37,958 nucleotides of DNA from assembly GCA_902790345.1 (NCBI GenBank), contig CADARO010000005.1:1-37958 (forward strand), given 5' to 3'. The stretch is from an uncultured Eubacteriales bacterium. GTDB taxonomy: Bacteria > Bacillota > Clostridia > Christensenellales > Aristaeellaceae. Of the stretch, positions 7,296-15,684 are shown one piece after another. Below the pieces are notes generated by a model. That model was not told the origin of the DNA. It ran no database searches and worked only from the letters and a program-made list of their open reading frames with translations. The translations under genes and the position numbers were made by a program. Position 1 is the stretch's first letter. Every line of letters begins with the position of its first letter.

Positions 7296-8766
7296 ACTGA
7301 CGATCCTTCGCGGCAGCGAACGGCTCGTTTATCCATTCAACGCACCCCGCCCGCTTTCCGACGTTCTCGCGGAAAGCGGTTTTGCTATGCCCCAGCCCTG
7401 CGGCGGGCGGGGCGTGTGCGGCAAATGCGCCGTGGCGCTGGAGGGCGACGTGTCGGCTCCCAGCCCGGCGGAGGAAAAGGCCGGCTGCCGGCTGGCCTGC
7501 CAGGCCGTGCTGCTGGGCGACGCGGCCGTCACCCTGCCCGAGGAGCGGGCCATGGAGCAGATCGAGACCGGCGGCGGAACGGCCGTGCGGCCCGTGCGGC
7601 CCATGCCCGGCGAATACGGCGCGGCGGTGGACATCGGCACCACCACGGTGGCGCTGAAGCTGTTCGATCTGGCAAGCGGCGCGTGCCTGGGGGAGAGCGG
7701 CATGCTGAACCCACAAACCGCCGTGGCGGCGGACGTCATGGGCCGCATCGGCGCGGCGCTGAGCGGCGGGCTGGACCGGATGAAGGCCCAGATCACCGGT
7801 GCGATCACATCGCTGCTGGAGGACGCCTGCGCCCAGGCGAAGCTGGACCCGGCGCGGGTTGAAAGCATGGTCATCACCGGCAATACCACCATGCTGTATC
7901 TTTTGACCGGCAGGAGCCCCGAGGCCCTGTCTCACGCGCCCTTTGAGGCGGACTGCCTGTTCGACGAGACCCTGTCCGAAAACGGCCGGGCGGTGTATCT
8001 GCCCCGCTGCATGCACGCCTTCGTAGGCGCGGACATCACCTGCGCCGTGCTGGCCGCCGGCCAATGCGAGGGGAACGCCGTCTCCCTGCTGTGCGACGTG
8101 GGCACCAACGGCGAGCTGGCGCTGTGGAAGGACGGGCTTTTGCACGTCACCTCCACCGCCGCGGGCCCGGCCTTCGAGGGCGCGGGCATCTCCTGCGGCT
8201 GCGGCAGCGTGCGGGGCGCCATCGACCGCGCCTGGGCGGAGGACGGCGAGATCCGCGTGCACACCATCGGCGACGCGCCGGCGGTGGGCGTGTGCGGCTC
8301 GGGCCTGATCGACGCCGTGGCCGCGGCGCTGAAGCTGGAGCTGGTGGATGAGACCGGCGCCATGGAGGACGACGAGCTGCCGCTGTCAAACGGCGTCTCG
8401 CTGCGGCCCCAGGACATCCGGGCGGTGCAGCTGGCCAAGGCCGCCATCGCCGCGGGCATCGAGACCCTGCTGGAGGAGGCGGGGGTGGACGAGGACGACG
8501 TGAGGACGCTGTACATCGCCGGCGGCTTCGGCAGCCACCTGAATGTGGACAGCGCGGCCGCCATCGGCCTGTTCCCCGAGGCGCTGGCCTCCCGGGTGAA
8601 GGTGCTGGGCAACGCGGCCCTGGCCGGGGCGGCGCAGCTGCTGCTGGACACGGAAAAGCAGGAAAACACCCGGGCCATCGCCTCGCTGGCGAGGCATGTG
8701 AACCTGGGCGGCAACAAGAAATTCAACGAGCACTACATGGATCAGATGTTTTTTCCGGAGGAATGA
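7288..8766 (+). CDS. RACo-type corrinoid reductive activator (2Fe-2S plus ASKHA domain)
   Basis: A 492-residue ATP-dependent reactivase that would reduce inactive Co(II) corrinoid back to Co(I). An N-terminal plant-type 2Fe-2S ferredoxin has C38, C44 and C47 in CGGRGVCGKC, with the fourth ligand from C67 or C71 in GCRLAC. From about 112 the C-terminal part is an ASKHA ATPase with AAVDIGTTTVA, a VITGNTTM motif, a CDVGTNGE loop and an IAGGFGSHL motif. The start at 7288 is preferred because AGGAGG sits just upstream, and it overlaps the previous gene by eight bases, which suggests translational coupling. An in-frame ATG 30 bases upstream lacks support. Its presence strongly supports a corrinoid methyl-transfer function for the operon. 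Confidence 0.93.
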   Translation: MAELTILRGSERLVYPFNAPRPLSDVLAESGFAMPQPCGGRGVCGKCAVALEGDVSAPSPAEEKAGCRLACQAVLLGDAAVTLPEERAMEQIETGGGTAVRPVRPMPGEYGAAVDIGTTTVALKLFDLASGACLGESGMLNPQTAVAADVMGRIGAALSGGLDRMKAQITGAITSLLEDACAQAKLDPARVESMVITGNTTMLYLLTGRSPEALSHAPFEADCLFDETLSENGRAVYLPRCMHAFVGADITCAVLAAGQCEGNAVSLLCDVGTNGELALWKDGLLHVTSTAAGPAFEGAGISCGCGSVRGAIDRAWAEDGEIRVHTIGDAPAVGVCGSGLIDAVAAALKLELVDETGAMEDDELPLSNGVSLRPQDIRAVQLAKAAIAAGIETLLEEAGVDEDDVRTLYIAGGFGSHLNVDSAAAIGLFPEALASRVKVLGNAALAGAAQLLLDTEKQENTRAIASLARHVNLGGNKKFNEHYMDQMFFPEE

Positions 8767-8769
8767 GCC

Positions 8770-9828
8770 ATGACGACCCATGAGCGCTTCCAGCGCATGT
8801 TTGACCATCGGGAGGCCGACCGGATCCCCATCATCGACTCGCCCTGGGCGGGCACGCTGCGCCGCTGGCGGGCGGAGGGCATGCCGGAGGGCGTTGACTG
8901 GCGGGACTACTTCGCCATTGACAAGGTGGAGACCATCGGCGTGGACATCACCCCGCGCTACGAGGAAAAGGTCATCGAGGACACGGAGCGCTATCAGATC
9001 GTGACCACCAAGTGGGGCGTGACCCTCAAGAATTTCAAGGCGCTGGATTCCACGCCGGAATTCATGGACTACAAGGTCACCACCCCCGAGGCCTGGGAGG
9101 ACGCCAAGCGCCGCATGACCCTGGAGGACGACCGCGTCCCCTGGAAGCAGCTCAGGGAGAACTACGCCCGCTGGCGGGCCGAGGGCCGCTGGATCGAGGC
9201 CGGGTTCTGGTTCGGCTTCGACGTGACCCATTCCTGGATGTCCGGCACGGAGACGGTGCTGGTGGCCATGTACGAGGAGCCGGAATGGGTGGTGGACATG
9301 TTCAACACCTATCTGGACCGGTGCATTTCCCTGTTCGACCGGGTGTGGGACGCGGGCTACCGCTTCGACGCCATCTACTGGCCGGATGACATGGGCTACA
9401 AGGGCACCACGTTCTTCTCGAACGAAATGTACCGCGAGCTGCTCAAGCCCGTGCACAGGCGGGCCGTGGACTGGGCCCACAAAAAGGGCATCTACGCCCA
9501 CCTGCACTCCTGCGGCGACGTGATGACCCGCATGGACGACCTCATGGACATCGGCATCGACTGCCTGAACCCGCTGGAGGTGAAGGCGGGCATGCAGCCC
9601 GTTCTGCTGAAGGAGAAATACGGCCACAGGCTGGTGCTGCACGGCGGCGTCAACGCGGTGCTCTGGGATCAGCGGGAGGCCATCGTGAGCGAAATTGAGC
9701 GGGTCGTGCCCCTGCTGAAGCAGAACGGCGGCTATATCTTCTCCTCGGACCATTCGATCCCCAATTCCGTGTCGCTGGAGAACATGAAGGCGATCATGGA
9801 GGCGGTGAAGAGGGCGGGGAGGTACTGA
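8770..9828 (+). CDS. Uroporphyrinogen decarboxylase-family methyltransferase, paralogue 2
   Basis: A 352-residue URO-D fold protein and last gene of the corrinoid operon, starting three bases after the RACo stop with GGAGGA inside the RACo end. It begins THERFQRMFDHREADRIP and ends with a SSDHSIPN segment. It has the HSCGD motif (His246, Cys248) typical of zinc-dependent corrinoid methyltransferases such as MtaA/MtbA and related demethylases, where zinc activates the thiol or substrate. A heme-pathway decarboxylase role is unlikely given the neighbours. It could be the methyltransferase that loads or unloads the corrinoid carrier. The substrate is unknown. Confidence 0.87.
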   Translation: MTTHERFQRMFDHREADRIPIIDSPWAGTLRRWRAEGMPEGVDWRDYFAIDKVETIGVDITPRYEEKVIEDTERYQIVTTKWGVTLKNFKALDSTPEFMDYKVTTPEAWEDAKRRMTLEDDRVPWKQLRENYARWRAEGRWIEAGFWFGFDVTHSWMSGTETVLVAMYEEPEWVVDMFNTYLDRCISLFDRVWDAGYRFDAIYWPDDMGYKGTTFFSNEMYRELLKPVHRRAVDWAHKKGIYAHLHSCGDVMTRMDDLMDIGIDCLNPLEVKAGMQPVLLKEKYGHRLVLHGGVNAVLWDQREAIVSEIERVVPLLKQNGGYIFSSDHSIPNSVSLENMKAIMEAVKRAGRY

Positions 9829-9842
9829 CCCCCACATAAAAG

Positions 9843-9876
9843 ACAATCGGCGGACGCCTGTTTATCCGCCGATTGT
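9843..9876. terminator. Rho-independent terminator between convergent genes
   Basis: A perfect 12-bp stem (9843-9854 with 9865-9876) has a 10-base loop and is followed by a run of seven T on the plus strand. It ends the corrinoid operon and may also serve the opposing gene. Confidence 0.9.
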
Positions 9877-9883
9877 TTTTTTA

Positions 9884-10888
9884 TTATTTTGCCGCCTTTT
9901 CCGCGTACTCCCTGAACAGCCGCAGATAAATCCGGTAATTTTCCAGCGACACCCCCGGCGGGGTCTGGTGATCCACCGAGGGGGCGAAGCCGCCCTGCCG
10001 CATGACGGGCAGCAGCCGCTCGAATTCCGCCCGCATGGCCTCTTCCCCCAGGGGCATGGTCATCTTGTCGAAATGGCCGATGAAGAGGAAATTGGGGTGG
10101 GTCTTCCGCAGCTTTTCCAGGTCCACCCCCGCCTGCCGCTCCAGGGGCAGTATGCCCTCGATGCCCGCCCGGGCGAACCAGGGCAGGGCCAGGGTGATGT
10201 CGCCGTCCGAGTCGATGAACACCCGGGTGCCCCGGGCTTTGATGGCGGGAATCTGCTCCCGGTAATAGGGCAGCAGGAACTCGTCGAACAGCGCCTCGGA
10301 GAGCATGGGGCCGTTGTTGTAGCTCATGTCCTCCGCAAAGGTCATGAAATCGGGGATGAAATACTGACACACCTGCTCGTACACCCGCTTGTTGTAGGCC
10401 GCCAGATCCCGGTTGATGGCGTGCATCAGCTCCGGCTCGTCGTAGAAGGCGAACAGGTGCGGCTCGATGCCCAGCAGCGTCCTCGGCCCCCAGAAGGGCC
10501 CCTCCAGGGTGATCCAGGCCACGGCGTCGCCCTTTTTCTGCATGTCGGCGATAAAGCGCATGCGCGCGTCGTTCAGCGGCCGCTCGGGGTAGAGAGTTTC
10601 CTTCACCCGCTCATATTCCTCCATGGAGGTGACGATGGGCGCGCCGTGATAGGCGGGCCGGGGGGTGGCGGCGGTCTGAAAGCCGATCCAGGACTGCAGG
10701 TGCAGATCCAGCCCCATTTGAAGCTGCAGCGCCTCGCCCTCGTGAAGGCCCGGCCTCGGCGCGATTTCCAGCCCCTCGCCCTTCCAGCGGGTGATGGTCT
10801 TGTCCCACCAGGTGGCCCATTCCAGCATGGGCAGGCGGTCCACCGCCTCAAAATTCATGGTGCGCAGAAAACGCTCCCGCGTGGTCAT
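9884..10888 (-). CDS. Uroporphyrinogen decarboxylase-family methyltransferase, paralogue 3
   Basis: A 334-residue URO-D fold protein beginning TTRERFLRTMNFEAVDRLP. The usual HxCG position reads FIDSDGD (224-230), so the zinc ligands of paralogue 2 are not present in the same form, and a DHQTPPGVS segment closes the barrel. The start at 10888 has GGAGGAGTGAGG directly upstream; the open frame runs another 49 codons upstream but across a good promoter and without family sequence. It has its own promoter at 10925-10953. As in methanol, glycine-betaine and aromatic O-demethylase loci, several URO-D paralogues may serve different donors or acceptors. This is inferred from context. Confidence 0.85.
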   Translation of the reverse strand: MTTRERFLRTMNFEAVDRLPMLEWATWWDKTITRWKGEGLEIAPRPGLHEGEALQLQMGLDLHLQSWIGFQTAATPRPAYHGAPIVTSMEEYERVKETLYPERPLNDARMRFIADMQKKGDAVAWITLEGPFWGPRTLLGIEPHLFAFYDEPELMHAINRDLAAYNKRVYEQVCQYFIPDFMTFAEDMSYNNGPMLSEALFDEFLLPYYREQIPAIKARGTRVFIDSDGDITLALPWFARAGIEGILPLERQAGVDLEKLRKTHPNFLFIGHFDKMTMPLGEEAMRAEFERLLPVMRQGGFAPSVDHQTPPGVSLENYRIYLRLFREYAEKAAK

Positions 10889-10924
10889 GGCCCTCACTCC
10901 TCCGGCGCTTCGTCTGTTGGGCTC

Positions 10925-10953
10925 ATTATAGCACAGGCCGAGCCTCATTTCAA
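10925..10953 (-). promoter_or_regulatory. Sigma-A promoter of URO-D paralogue 3
   Basis: Minus-strand TTGAAA (10953-10948) and TATAAT (10930-10925) are 17 bases apart, about 36 bases before the start codon at 10888. Confidence 0.75.
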
Positions 10954-10973
10954 CGCCGCGCGCAAACTCAGCC

Positions 10974-11002
10974 TTGTCATCCGGGGGAACCTGCCTTATA
11001 AT
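10974..11002 (+). promoter_or_regulatory. Sigma-A promoter of the peptidoglycan-binding protein gene
   Basis: TTGTCA (10974-10979) and TATAAT (10997-11002) with a 17-base spacer lie 49 bases before the ATG at 11052, back to back with the promoter of the minus-strand gene. Confidence 0.75.
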
Positions 11003-11051
11003 GGATTCGTCTGGAATATCATAAAACCATCTCATTCAGGAGGCCGATCCC

Positions 11052-11984
11052 ATGAAAAAGCTGCTCGCCGCCCTGCTGGCGCTGACCCTGATCCTCTGTT
11101 CCCTGTCCGCTCTCGCCGACGCCCCGGCTCAATCGCCGCTGGAGGCCGTCATGGACGCGCTGGGCGGCGGCTGCCGCGCCACCTATGAGGCGCTGAGGAC
11201 CGGCGGCCCCGTGGGCCCGGGCTCCCGGGGCGACGCGGCCCGGGGCGTGCAGCAGACGCTGGTGGACTTCGGCCAGGACATCGCGGCGGACGGCATCGTG
11301 GGCCAGAAGACCATGAGCGCGCTGAACGCCGTGCAGACCGTCTTCGGCCTGGAGACCACCGATACCCTGGACGCCCAGGGCTACGCGGCGCTGCTGCCCC
11401 GCCTGCTGGTTCTGCGGGACCCGGAGGCGGCTGAGGCGCTGCTGGCCGGCTCCCTGGGCGGGGAATATCTGCACATCCGGGGCTGCGCGAATCAGCTGGC
11501 CGGGCGCTTCTACACAGCCCGGCGGGACTTCATCGAGAGCCAGTGGGGCGACTGGCAGGCCCGCTCCGAAGCCTGCAATCTGCCCTGGCCCCAGAACGGG
11601 CAGATCTATAAGAACGCCGCGTTGAAGGGCGGCGCCGCGCAGCTGACCGTTCAGGTGAAGGGCCAGGCGGAAGCCACGCTGGTGAAGATCTACGCCCAGG
11701 ACGGCGCCCTGGCCGCGGCGCTGTTCATCGGCGGCGAGGGCAGCGCCACCACCTTCCTGCCCGGCGGAACCTACACCGTGAAGGACGGAACCGGCGCGCA
11801 GTGGTTCGGCCTGGAGGAGGCCTTCGGCGACGAGGGAATCTACGAGGTCATGACCTTCGACGACGGGGCGGACACCGTGTCCCTGGACGCCGGGCACGCC
11901 TATCTCATCACCGTGAACGCGGATTCCGTGGGCGAGGCCGCCCGGGTGGTGGGCACGGAGCGGGCGGGCTGGCAGGGCTTCTGA
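11052..11984 (+). CDS. Secreted peptidoglycan-binding domain protein
   Basis: A 310-residue exported protein. A lysine-containing, hydrophobic signal peptide (about 1-22, ending SALADA) is followed by a PG_binding_1-like three-helix domain (about 55-105: GSRGDAARGVQQTL, DGIVGQKTMSALNAVQ). The C-terminal half is beta-rich, with a GGTYTVKDGTGAQWFGLEEAFGD stretch recurring in clostridial envelope proteins. It probably binds the cell wall; no catalytic domain is evident. AGGAGG precedes the ATG. It is a single gene flanked by its own promoter and that of the next gene. Confidence 0.82.
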   Translation: MKKLLAALLALTLILCSLSALADAPAQSPLEAVMDALGGGCRATYEALRTGGPVGPGSRGDAARGVQQTLVDFGQDIAADGIVGQKTMSALNAVQTVFGLETTDTLDAQGYAALLPRLLVLRDPEAAEALLAGSLGGEYLHIRGCANQLAGRFYTARRDFIESQWGDWQARSEACNLPWPQNGQIYKNAALKGGAAQLTVQVKGQAEATLVKIYAQDGALAAALFIGGEGSATTFLPGGTYTVKDGTGAQWFGLEEAFGDEGIYEVMTFDDGADTVSLDAGHAYLITVNADSVGEAARVVGTERAGWQGF

Positions 11985-12010
11985 TTCAAAAAATCGCGCT
12001 AAATCAGGGC

Positions 12011-12039
12011 TTGACTTCGCGTATGCTCTAAGTTATATC
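12011..12039 (+). promoter_or_regulatory. Sigma-A promoter of the aldo/keto reductase gene
   Basis: TTGACT (12011-12016) and TATATC (12034-12039) with a 17-base spacer. The leader of about 70 bases contains a small hairpin at 12059-12074 (GCTTCC loop GGAAGC) of unknown use. Confidence 0.6.
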
Positions 12040-12116
12040 ATGGTCATGAGAGGAAAAAGGCTTCCACAGGAAGCGGCTTTCTCAGAAGAACACGCCATAA
12101 CGGGGGAGGAAACGAC

Positions 12117-13256
12117 ATGAAGTATCGCAATTTCGGCAAGCTGGGCATTCAGGGCTCCGCCTTCGGCCTGGGCTGCATGCGCTTCAACGGCGCGGCGTCC
12201 GGCGACAGCGTCATCGACGAGCAGAAGGCCATTTCCCTGATCCGCCGCGCCATCGACGGCGGCGTGACCTACATGGACACCGCCTATGTGTATCTCAACC
12301 GCACCTCTGAAATCGTGCTGGGTAAGGCCCTCAGAGACGGCTATCGCGACAGGGTGACCATCGCCACCAAGATGCCCGCCGAGGCCGTCCACAACCGCGC
12401 CGAAATGGAGGCGCTGCTGGACGAGGAGCTGAAAAAGCTGCAGACAGACCACATCGACTTCTACCTGATGCACGGCATCAACAAGGAAAAGTGGGAGTAC
12501 TTCAAGTCCATCGGCGCGCCGGAATTCTTCACCGACATGAAGCGGGAGGGCAAGATCCGCTACAAGTGCTTCTCCTTCCACGGCCCCTACGAGGAGTTCG
12601 AGTCCATCATCACTGACTATGACTGGGACATGGTGCAGATCCAGTACAACTTCATGGACGTGGACAACCAGGCCGGCACCAGGGGCCTGGAACTGGCGGG
12701 CCGGCTGGGCATCCCTGTGGTCATCATGGAGGGCCTGCTGGGCGGCCGCCTGTCGAAGGCGCCGGACAACGTGCAGGCGCTCTACGACGCCTTCCCGGTG
12801 AAGCGCTCCCCGGTGGAATGGGCGTTCCGCTGGCTGTGCAACCACCCCGAGGTGGCCACGGTGCTGTCCGGCTGCAACGAGGCCGAGCAGATCGACGACA
12901 ACCTGCGCATCTTCGACACCGTTGAGCCCAACATCATGACCGAGGAGGAGCTCAGGCTGATGGACGACGTGCGCGCCGCCTACATCGCCCGCACCAAGAT
13001 CGGCTGCACCGGCTGCCGCTACTGCATGCCCTGCCCCAACGGCGTGAACATCCCCGGCATCTTCTCCGTGTGGAACGAAGCCTCTCTCTACGGCGGCGAT
13101 CCCAGGGAGAGCTGGGGCATGAAGGGCATCCTGCGGGACGGCGCCACGCCGGACAAGTGCGTCCAGTGCGGGGCCTGCGAAGCCGCCTGCCCGCAGCACC
13201 TGGGCATCATCGAGGGCCTGCAGGTCGCCTGGCAGGACATGGGCATGAAGGGATAA
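12117..13256 (+). CDS. Aldo/keto reductase with C-terminal ferredoxin-like 4Fe-4S domain
   Basis: A 379-residue oxidoreductase. The TIM-barrel AKR part (about 1-285) shows the catalytic tetrad in family positions: Asp and Tyr in MDTAYVY, Lys in ATKMP, and His in YLMHG. The C-terminal extension has CTGCRYCMPCP and CVQCGACEAACP, two cysteine sets for 4Fe-4S clusters, as in the large AKR/ferredoxin group of anaerobes. The natural substrate is unknown. Electron exchange between ferredoxin and a carbonyl compound is inferred from the clusters. GGGGGAGGA lies upstream of the ATG, and it is transcribed alone from its own promoter to a terminator. Confidence 0.92.
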   Translation: MKYRNFGKLGIQGSAFGLGCMRFNGAASGDSVIDEQKAISLIRRAIDGGVTYMDTAYVYLNRTSEIVLGKALRDGYRDRVTIATKMPAEAVHNRAEMEALLDEELKKLQTDHIDFYLMHGINKEKWEYFKSIGAPEFFTDMKREGKIRYKCFSFHGPYEEFESIITDYDWDMVQIQYNFMDVDNQAGTRGLELAGRLGIPVVIMEGLLGGRLSKAPDNVQALYDAFPVKRSPVEWAFRWLCNHPEVATVLSGCNEAEQIDDNLRIFDTVEPNIMTEEELRLMDDVRAAYIARTKIGCTGCRYCMPCPNGVNIPGIFSVWNEASLYGGDPRESWGMKGILRDGATPDKCVQCGACEAACPQHLGIIEGLQVAWQDMGMKG

Positions 13257-13292
13257 GCGAAGACCGGCAAAACTCATCCTTTGGATTATCAA

Positions 13293-13328
13293 AAAAGTCC
13301 TGGCTCCCGCGTGAGAGTCAGGACTTTT
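13293..13328. terminator. Bidirectional rho-independent terminator
   Basis: Inverted repeat AAAAGTCCTG (13293-13302) and CAGGACTTTT (13319-13328) lies between the convergent reductase and pta genes. T-rich tails occur on both strands. Confidence 0.85.
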
Positions 13329-13345
13329 GCTTTCTCTTTTCTGAT

Positions 13346-14344
13346 TCAGGTCTCCTGGGCCTGCACCGCCGTGAACGCCGCCGTGGTCACGATGTCCTCC
13401 ACCGTGCAGCCCCGGGACAGGTCGTTGCAGGGCCTGGCCATGCCCTGCAGCACCGCGAAGGCGTTGGCCCCGGCGAAGCGCTGGGCGATCTTGTAGCCGA
13501 TGTTGCCCGCCTGCAGGTCGGGGAAGATGAGCACGTTGGCCCGCCCCGCCACCGGGCTGCCCTTGGCCTTCAGCGCCGCCACCTCCGGCACCAGCGCCGC
13601 GTCCAGCTGCAGCTCGCCGTCCAGCAGGAGATCGGGCGCCATCTCGTGGGCCAGGGCCGTGGCCTTCACCACCTTGTCCACCAGCTCGTGCTTCGCGCTG
13701 CCCTTGGTGGAGAAGGACAGCATGGCCACCCGGGGCTCCTCAAAGCCGCACAGGGCGCGCGCCGATTCCGCCGCCGCCACCGCGATGCCCGCCAGCTCCT
13801 CCGCCGTGGGGCAGGTCATGACCACGCAGTCGGAGAACACCAGCACGCCGTCCTCGCCGATGTCCTTATTCGGGCACTCGATGATGAAGCAGGAGGACAC
13901 CGACTTCATGCCCGGTTTGGTCTTGATGATCTGCAGCGCCGGGCGCAGCATGTCCCCCGTGGAATGCACCGCGCCGGAGACCAGGCCGTCCGCGTCGTTC
14001 AGCTTGACCATCATCATGCCGTAGTACATGGGATCCAGCGCCAGCGCCTCCGCCTGCTCCCGGGTCAGGCCCTTGGCCCTGCGCAGCTCGTAGAGCGCCT
14101 CGGCGTAGGCCGCCGTCTTTTCGCTGGCGGCGGGGTCGATGAGCTCGATGCCGTCGATGTCCGCGCCCTTTTCCCGGGCGACGGCGCGGATTTTTTCCTT
14201 GTCGCCCAGCAGCACCGGCTCCGCCAGCCCTTCCCGGCGGAGGATCGCCGCCGCCTGCACGGTGCGGGGCTCGTCGCCCTCCGGCAGCACGACGCGCTTC
14301 ACGTTTTGCCTTGCCTTTTCCATGACCTTTTCCGCAATGCTCAT
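13346..14344 (-). CDS. pta: Phosphate acetyltransferase
   Basis: A 332-residue phosphotransacetylase of the short, single-domain class, interconverting acetyl-CoA and acetyl phosphate in the cytoplasm. Family sequence is seen from the N-terminal [13 protein letters not shown] through [27 protein letters not shown], and the C-terminal [22 protein letters not shown] and RGCTVEDIV segments. It would yield acetyl phosphate for ATP formation by acetate kinase, but no ackA is in the window. AGAGGGAAAG precedes the ATG. A PTB or PduL role is less likely given the full Pta pattern. Confidence 0.93.
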   Translation of the reverse strand: MSIAEKVMEKARQNVKRVVLPEGDEPRTVQAAAILRREGLAEPVLLGDKEKIRAVAREKGADIDGIELIDPAASEKTAAYAEALYELRRAKGLTREQAEALALDPMYYGMMMVKLNDADGLVSGAVHSTGDMLRPALQIIKTKPGMKSVSSCFIIECPNKDIGEDGVLVFSDCVVMTCPTAEELAGIAVAAAESARALCGFEEPRVAMLSFSTKGSAKHELVDKVVKATALAHEMAPDLLLDGELQLDAALVPEVAALKAKGSPVAGRANVLIFPDLQAGNIGYKIAQRFAGANAFAVLQGMARPCNDLSRGCTVEDIVTTAAFTAVQAQET

Positions 14345-14383
14345 AAACTTTCCCTCTCATCATCCATATCGGTTTCCGCGTTC

Positions 14384-14412
14384 ATATTAGCACATTTCGC
14401 GGAAAAAGTCAC
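14384..14412 (-). promoter_or_regulatory. Probable sigma-A promoter of pta
   Basis: Minus-strand GTGACT (14412-14407) and TAATAT (14389-14384) have a 17-base spacer and end about 40 bases before the pta start. The -35 element is imperfect. Confidence 0.5.
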
Positions 14413-14531
14413 CAGTCCGGCGGCTTTCAGCCGGTTTGCCGCAAAAATACCACATTTTGCCGAACATTTCCCCCCTCTGTTCCGTCATACAGACATAACC
14501 ATATAAAAACACGCCGAAAGGAGTCCTCCTC

Positions 14532-15281
14532 ATGAAACGCCGCCTTGTCTGCTCTGTCCTGGCGCTCATTCTGGCGCTTCTTCCCCTGGCCGCCCTGGCG
14601 GACGTCCCCGCCACGCCCACTCAGCGCCTGTTCCTGCGCACCGGCCCCACCACCAAATACACCAGCATCGGCCACATGCCCGAAACCACCGCCCTCACCG
14701 CCATCGAATACGAGCAGGGCAGCGGCGTCACCTGGGTGCTGGTGGAATACGTGCGGGACGGGGAGCTGGAGCGGGCCTACACCGGCCTCAAGCGCATGAT
14801 CGTGCACGGCGACATCCCCTGGGCCAGCCACCTGAACATCGGCAAGGTCCTGCTGGACAGCTGCACCGTCTACGGCGGGCCCGGCACGAACTACATGGCC
14901 CGGTCTTATCTGGAGGACGGCACCTACGTCACGCTCCTGCGCTATGACGACAACTTCGCCTACATCGATTACGCCGATCCCGCCACCGGCGAACCCGCCC
15001 GGGGCTGGGTGTGGGGCAGCGTCGTGGACGCCAGCTTCGGCTACACGCCCACGCCAGAGGAGCTGTACGGCGTGACCTATTCAAACGGAACCCTGGTCTA
15101 TGTGAGCGATTCCCACGGCGCGATCCTATACACCTCGCCCCGCTCGGATTCCTACTGGATCTGCCGTATTCCCGCCGGCAGCGTCATGGAGAGCGATTCC
15201 ACCACCAGCAACGGCTATCTGCACGTGCGCTACGGCGACTATGACGGCTACGTGGAGAAGTATTCCCTTGCCCTCTATTGA
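14532..15281 (+). CDS. Secreted SH3-domain protein
   Basis: A 249-residue exported protein with signal peptide (about 1-22, ending LAALADV). It has at least two bacterial SH3-like repeats: residues about 25-85 (LFLRTGPTTKYTSIGHMPETT) and about 105-160 (CTVYGGPGTNYMARSYLEDGT); a third SH3-like stretch may lie at about 180-245. Such domains bind cell-wall peptides or glycan. No enzyme domain is present. AAAGGAG precedes the ATG and a terminator follows. It is the gene immediately upstream of the origin, where many Bacillota have rpmH. Confidence 0.82.
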   Translation: MKRRLVCSVLALILALLPLAALADVPATPTQRLFLRTGPTTKYTSIGHMPETTALTAIEYEQGSGVTWVLVEYVRDGELERAYTGLKRMIVHGDIPWASHLNIGKVLLDSCTVYGGPGTNYMARSYLEDGTYVTLLRYDDNFAYIDYADPATGEPARGWVWGSVVDASFGYTPTPEELYGVTYSNGTLVYVSDSHGAILYTSPRSDSYWICRIPAGSVMESDSTTSNGYLHVRYGDYDGYVEKYSLALY

Positions 15282-15327
15282 CAGAGTTTTCCACCGCCTG
15301 TGAACAAGCTGTGCACCGCCCGTCAAC

Positions 15328-15350
15328 AGCCTGTCCACAGGCTTTTTTTC
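15328..15350 (+). terminator. Rho-independent terminator of the SH3 gene
   Basis: AGCCTG (15328-15333) and CAGGCT (15338-15343) enclose TCCA and are followed by a T run to 15349. Confidence 0.8.
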
Positions 15351-15493
15351 GGCTCGTTTCATCGCCCAAAAGAACGGGGCATCCCGTGATACATATAAAT
15401 AATGTAGAAATCCCGATTTTCCCATTTTTCTTTTTGGGAATTTTGCGCCGAAAGATTTTCGCCCGATTCACGCCGAATTTGCGCGCTTTTCGC

Positions 15494-15522
15494 TTGCGCG
15501 TCCGCCGCTTTTCTGGTATGAT
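15494..15522 (+). promoter_or_regulatory. Probable dnaA promoter
   Basis: TTGCGC (15494-15499) and TATGAT (15517-15522) are 17 bases apart. The DnaA boxes lie downstream of it and before dnaA, which would allow DnaA to repress its own gene. Confidence 0.6.
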
Positions 15523-15542
15523 TTATAAGCAATTTTTCGGAG

Positions 15543-15645
15543 TTATCCACAGCTTTCATCCACAGTTTCCACATATTGTGGAAAACCTTGTGGATAATTT
15601 CTTTTCTCTACACAATATATAGCGGCCTGGAGGCCTTTATCCACA
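15543..15645. other. Replication origin (oriC), upstream DnaA-box cluster
   Basis: Perfect DnaA boxes TTATCCACA occur at 15543-15551 and 15637-15645 on the plus strand and at 15589-15597 on the minus strand. Near matches are at 15556-15564, 15565-15573 and 15577-15585 (minus). The AT-rich stretch at about 15596-15622 could be the unwinding element. The whole gene-free region 15282-15684 also holds the SH3 gene terminator and the dnaA promoter; between them, 15351-15493 shows nothing I can assign. Confidence 0.9.
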
Positions 15646-15684
15646 ACACAGGGCGCTTCAAGCGCGGCCAGCCGGAGGTTACAA

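Noticed and set aside
12059-12074. Small hairpin in the reductase leader
   Set aside because: A 6-bp stem with a 3-base loop and no T run is too weak to call a terminator or riboswitch.
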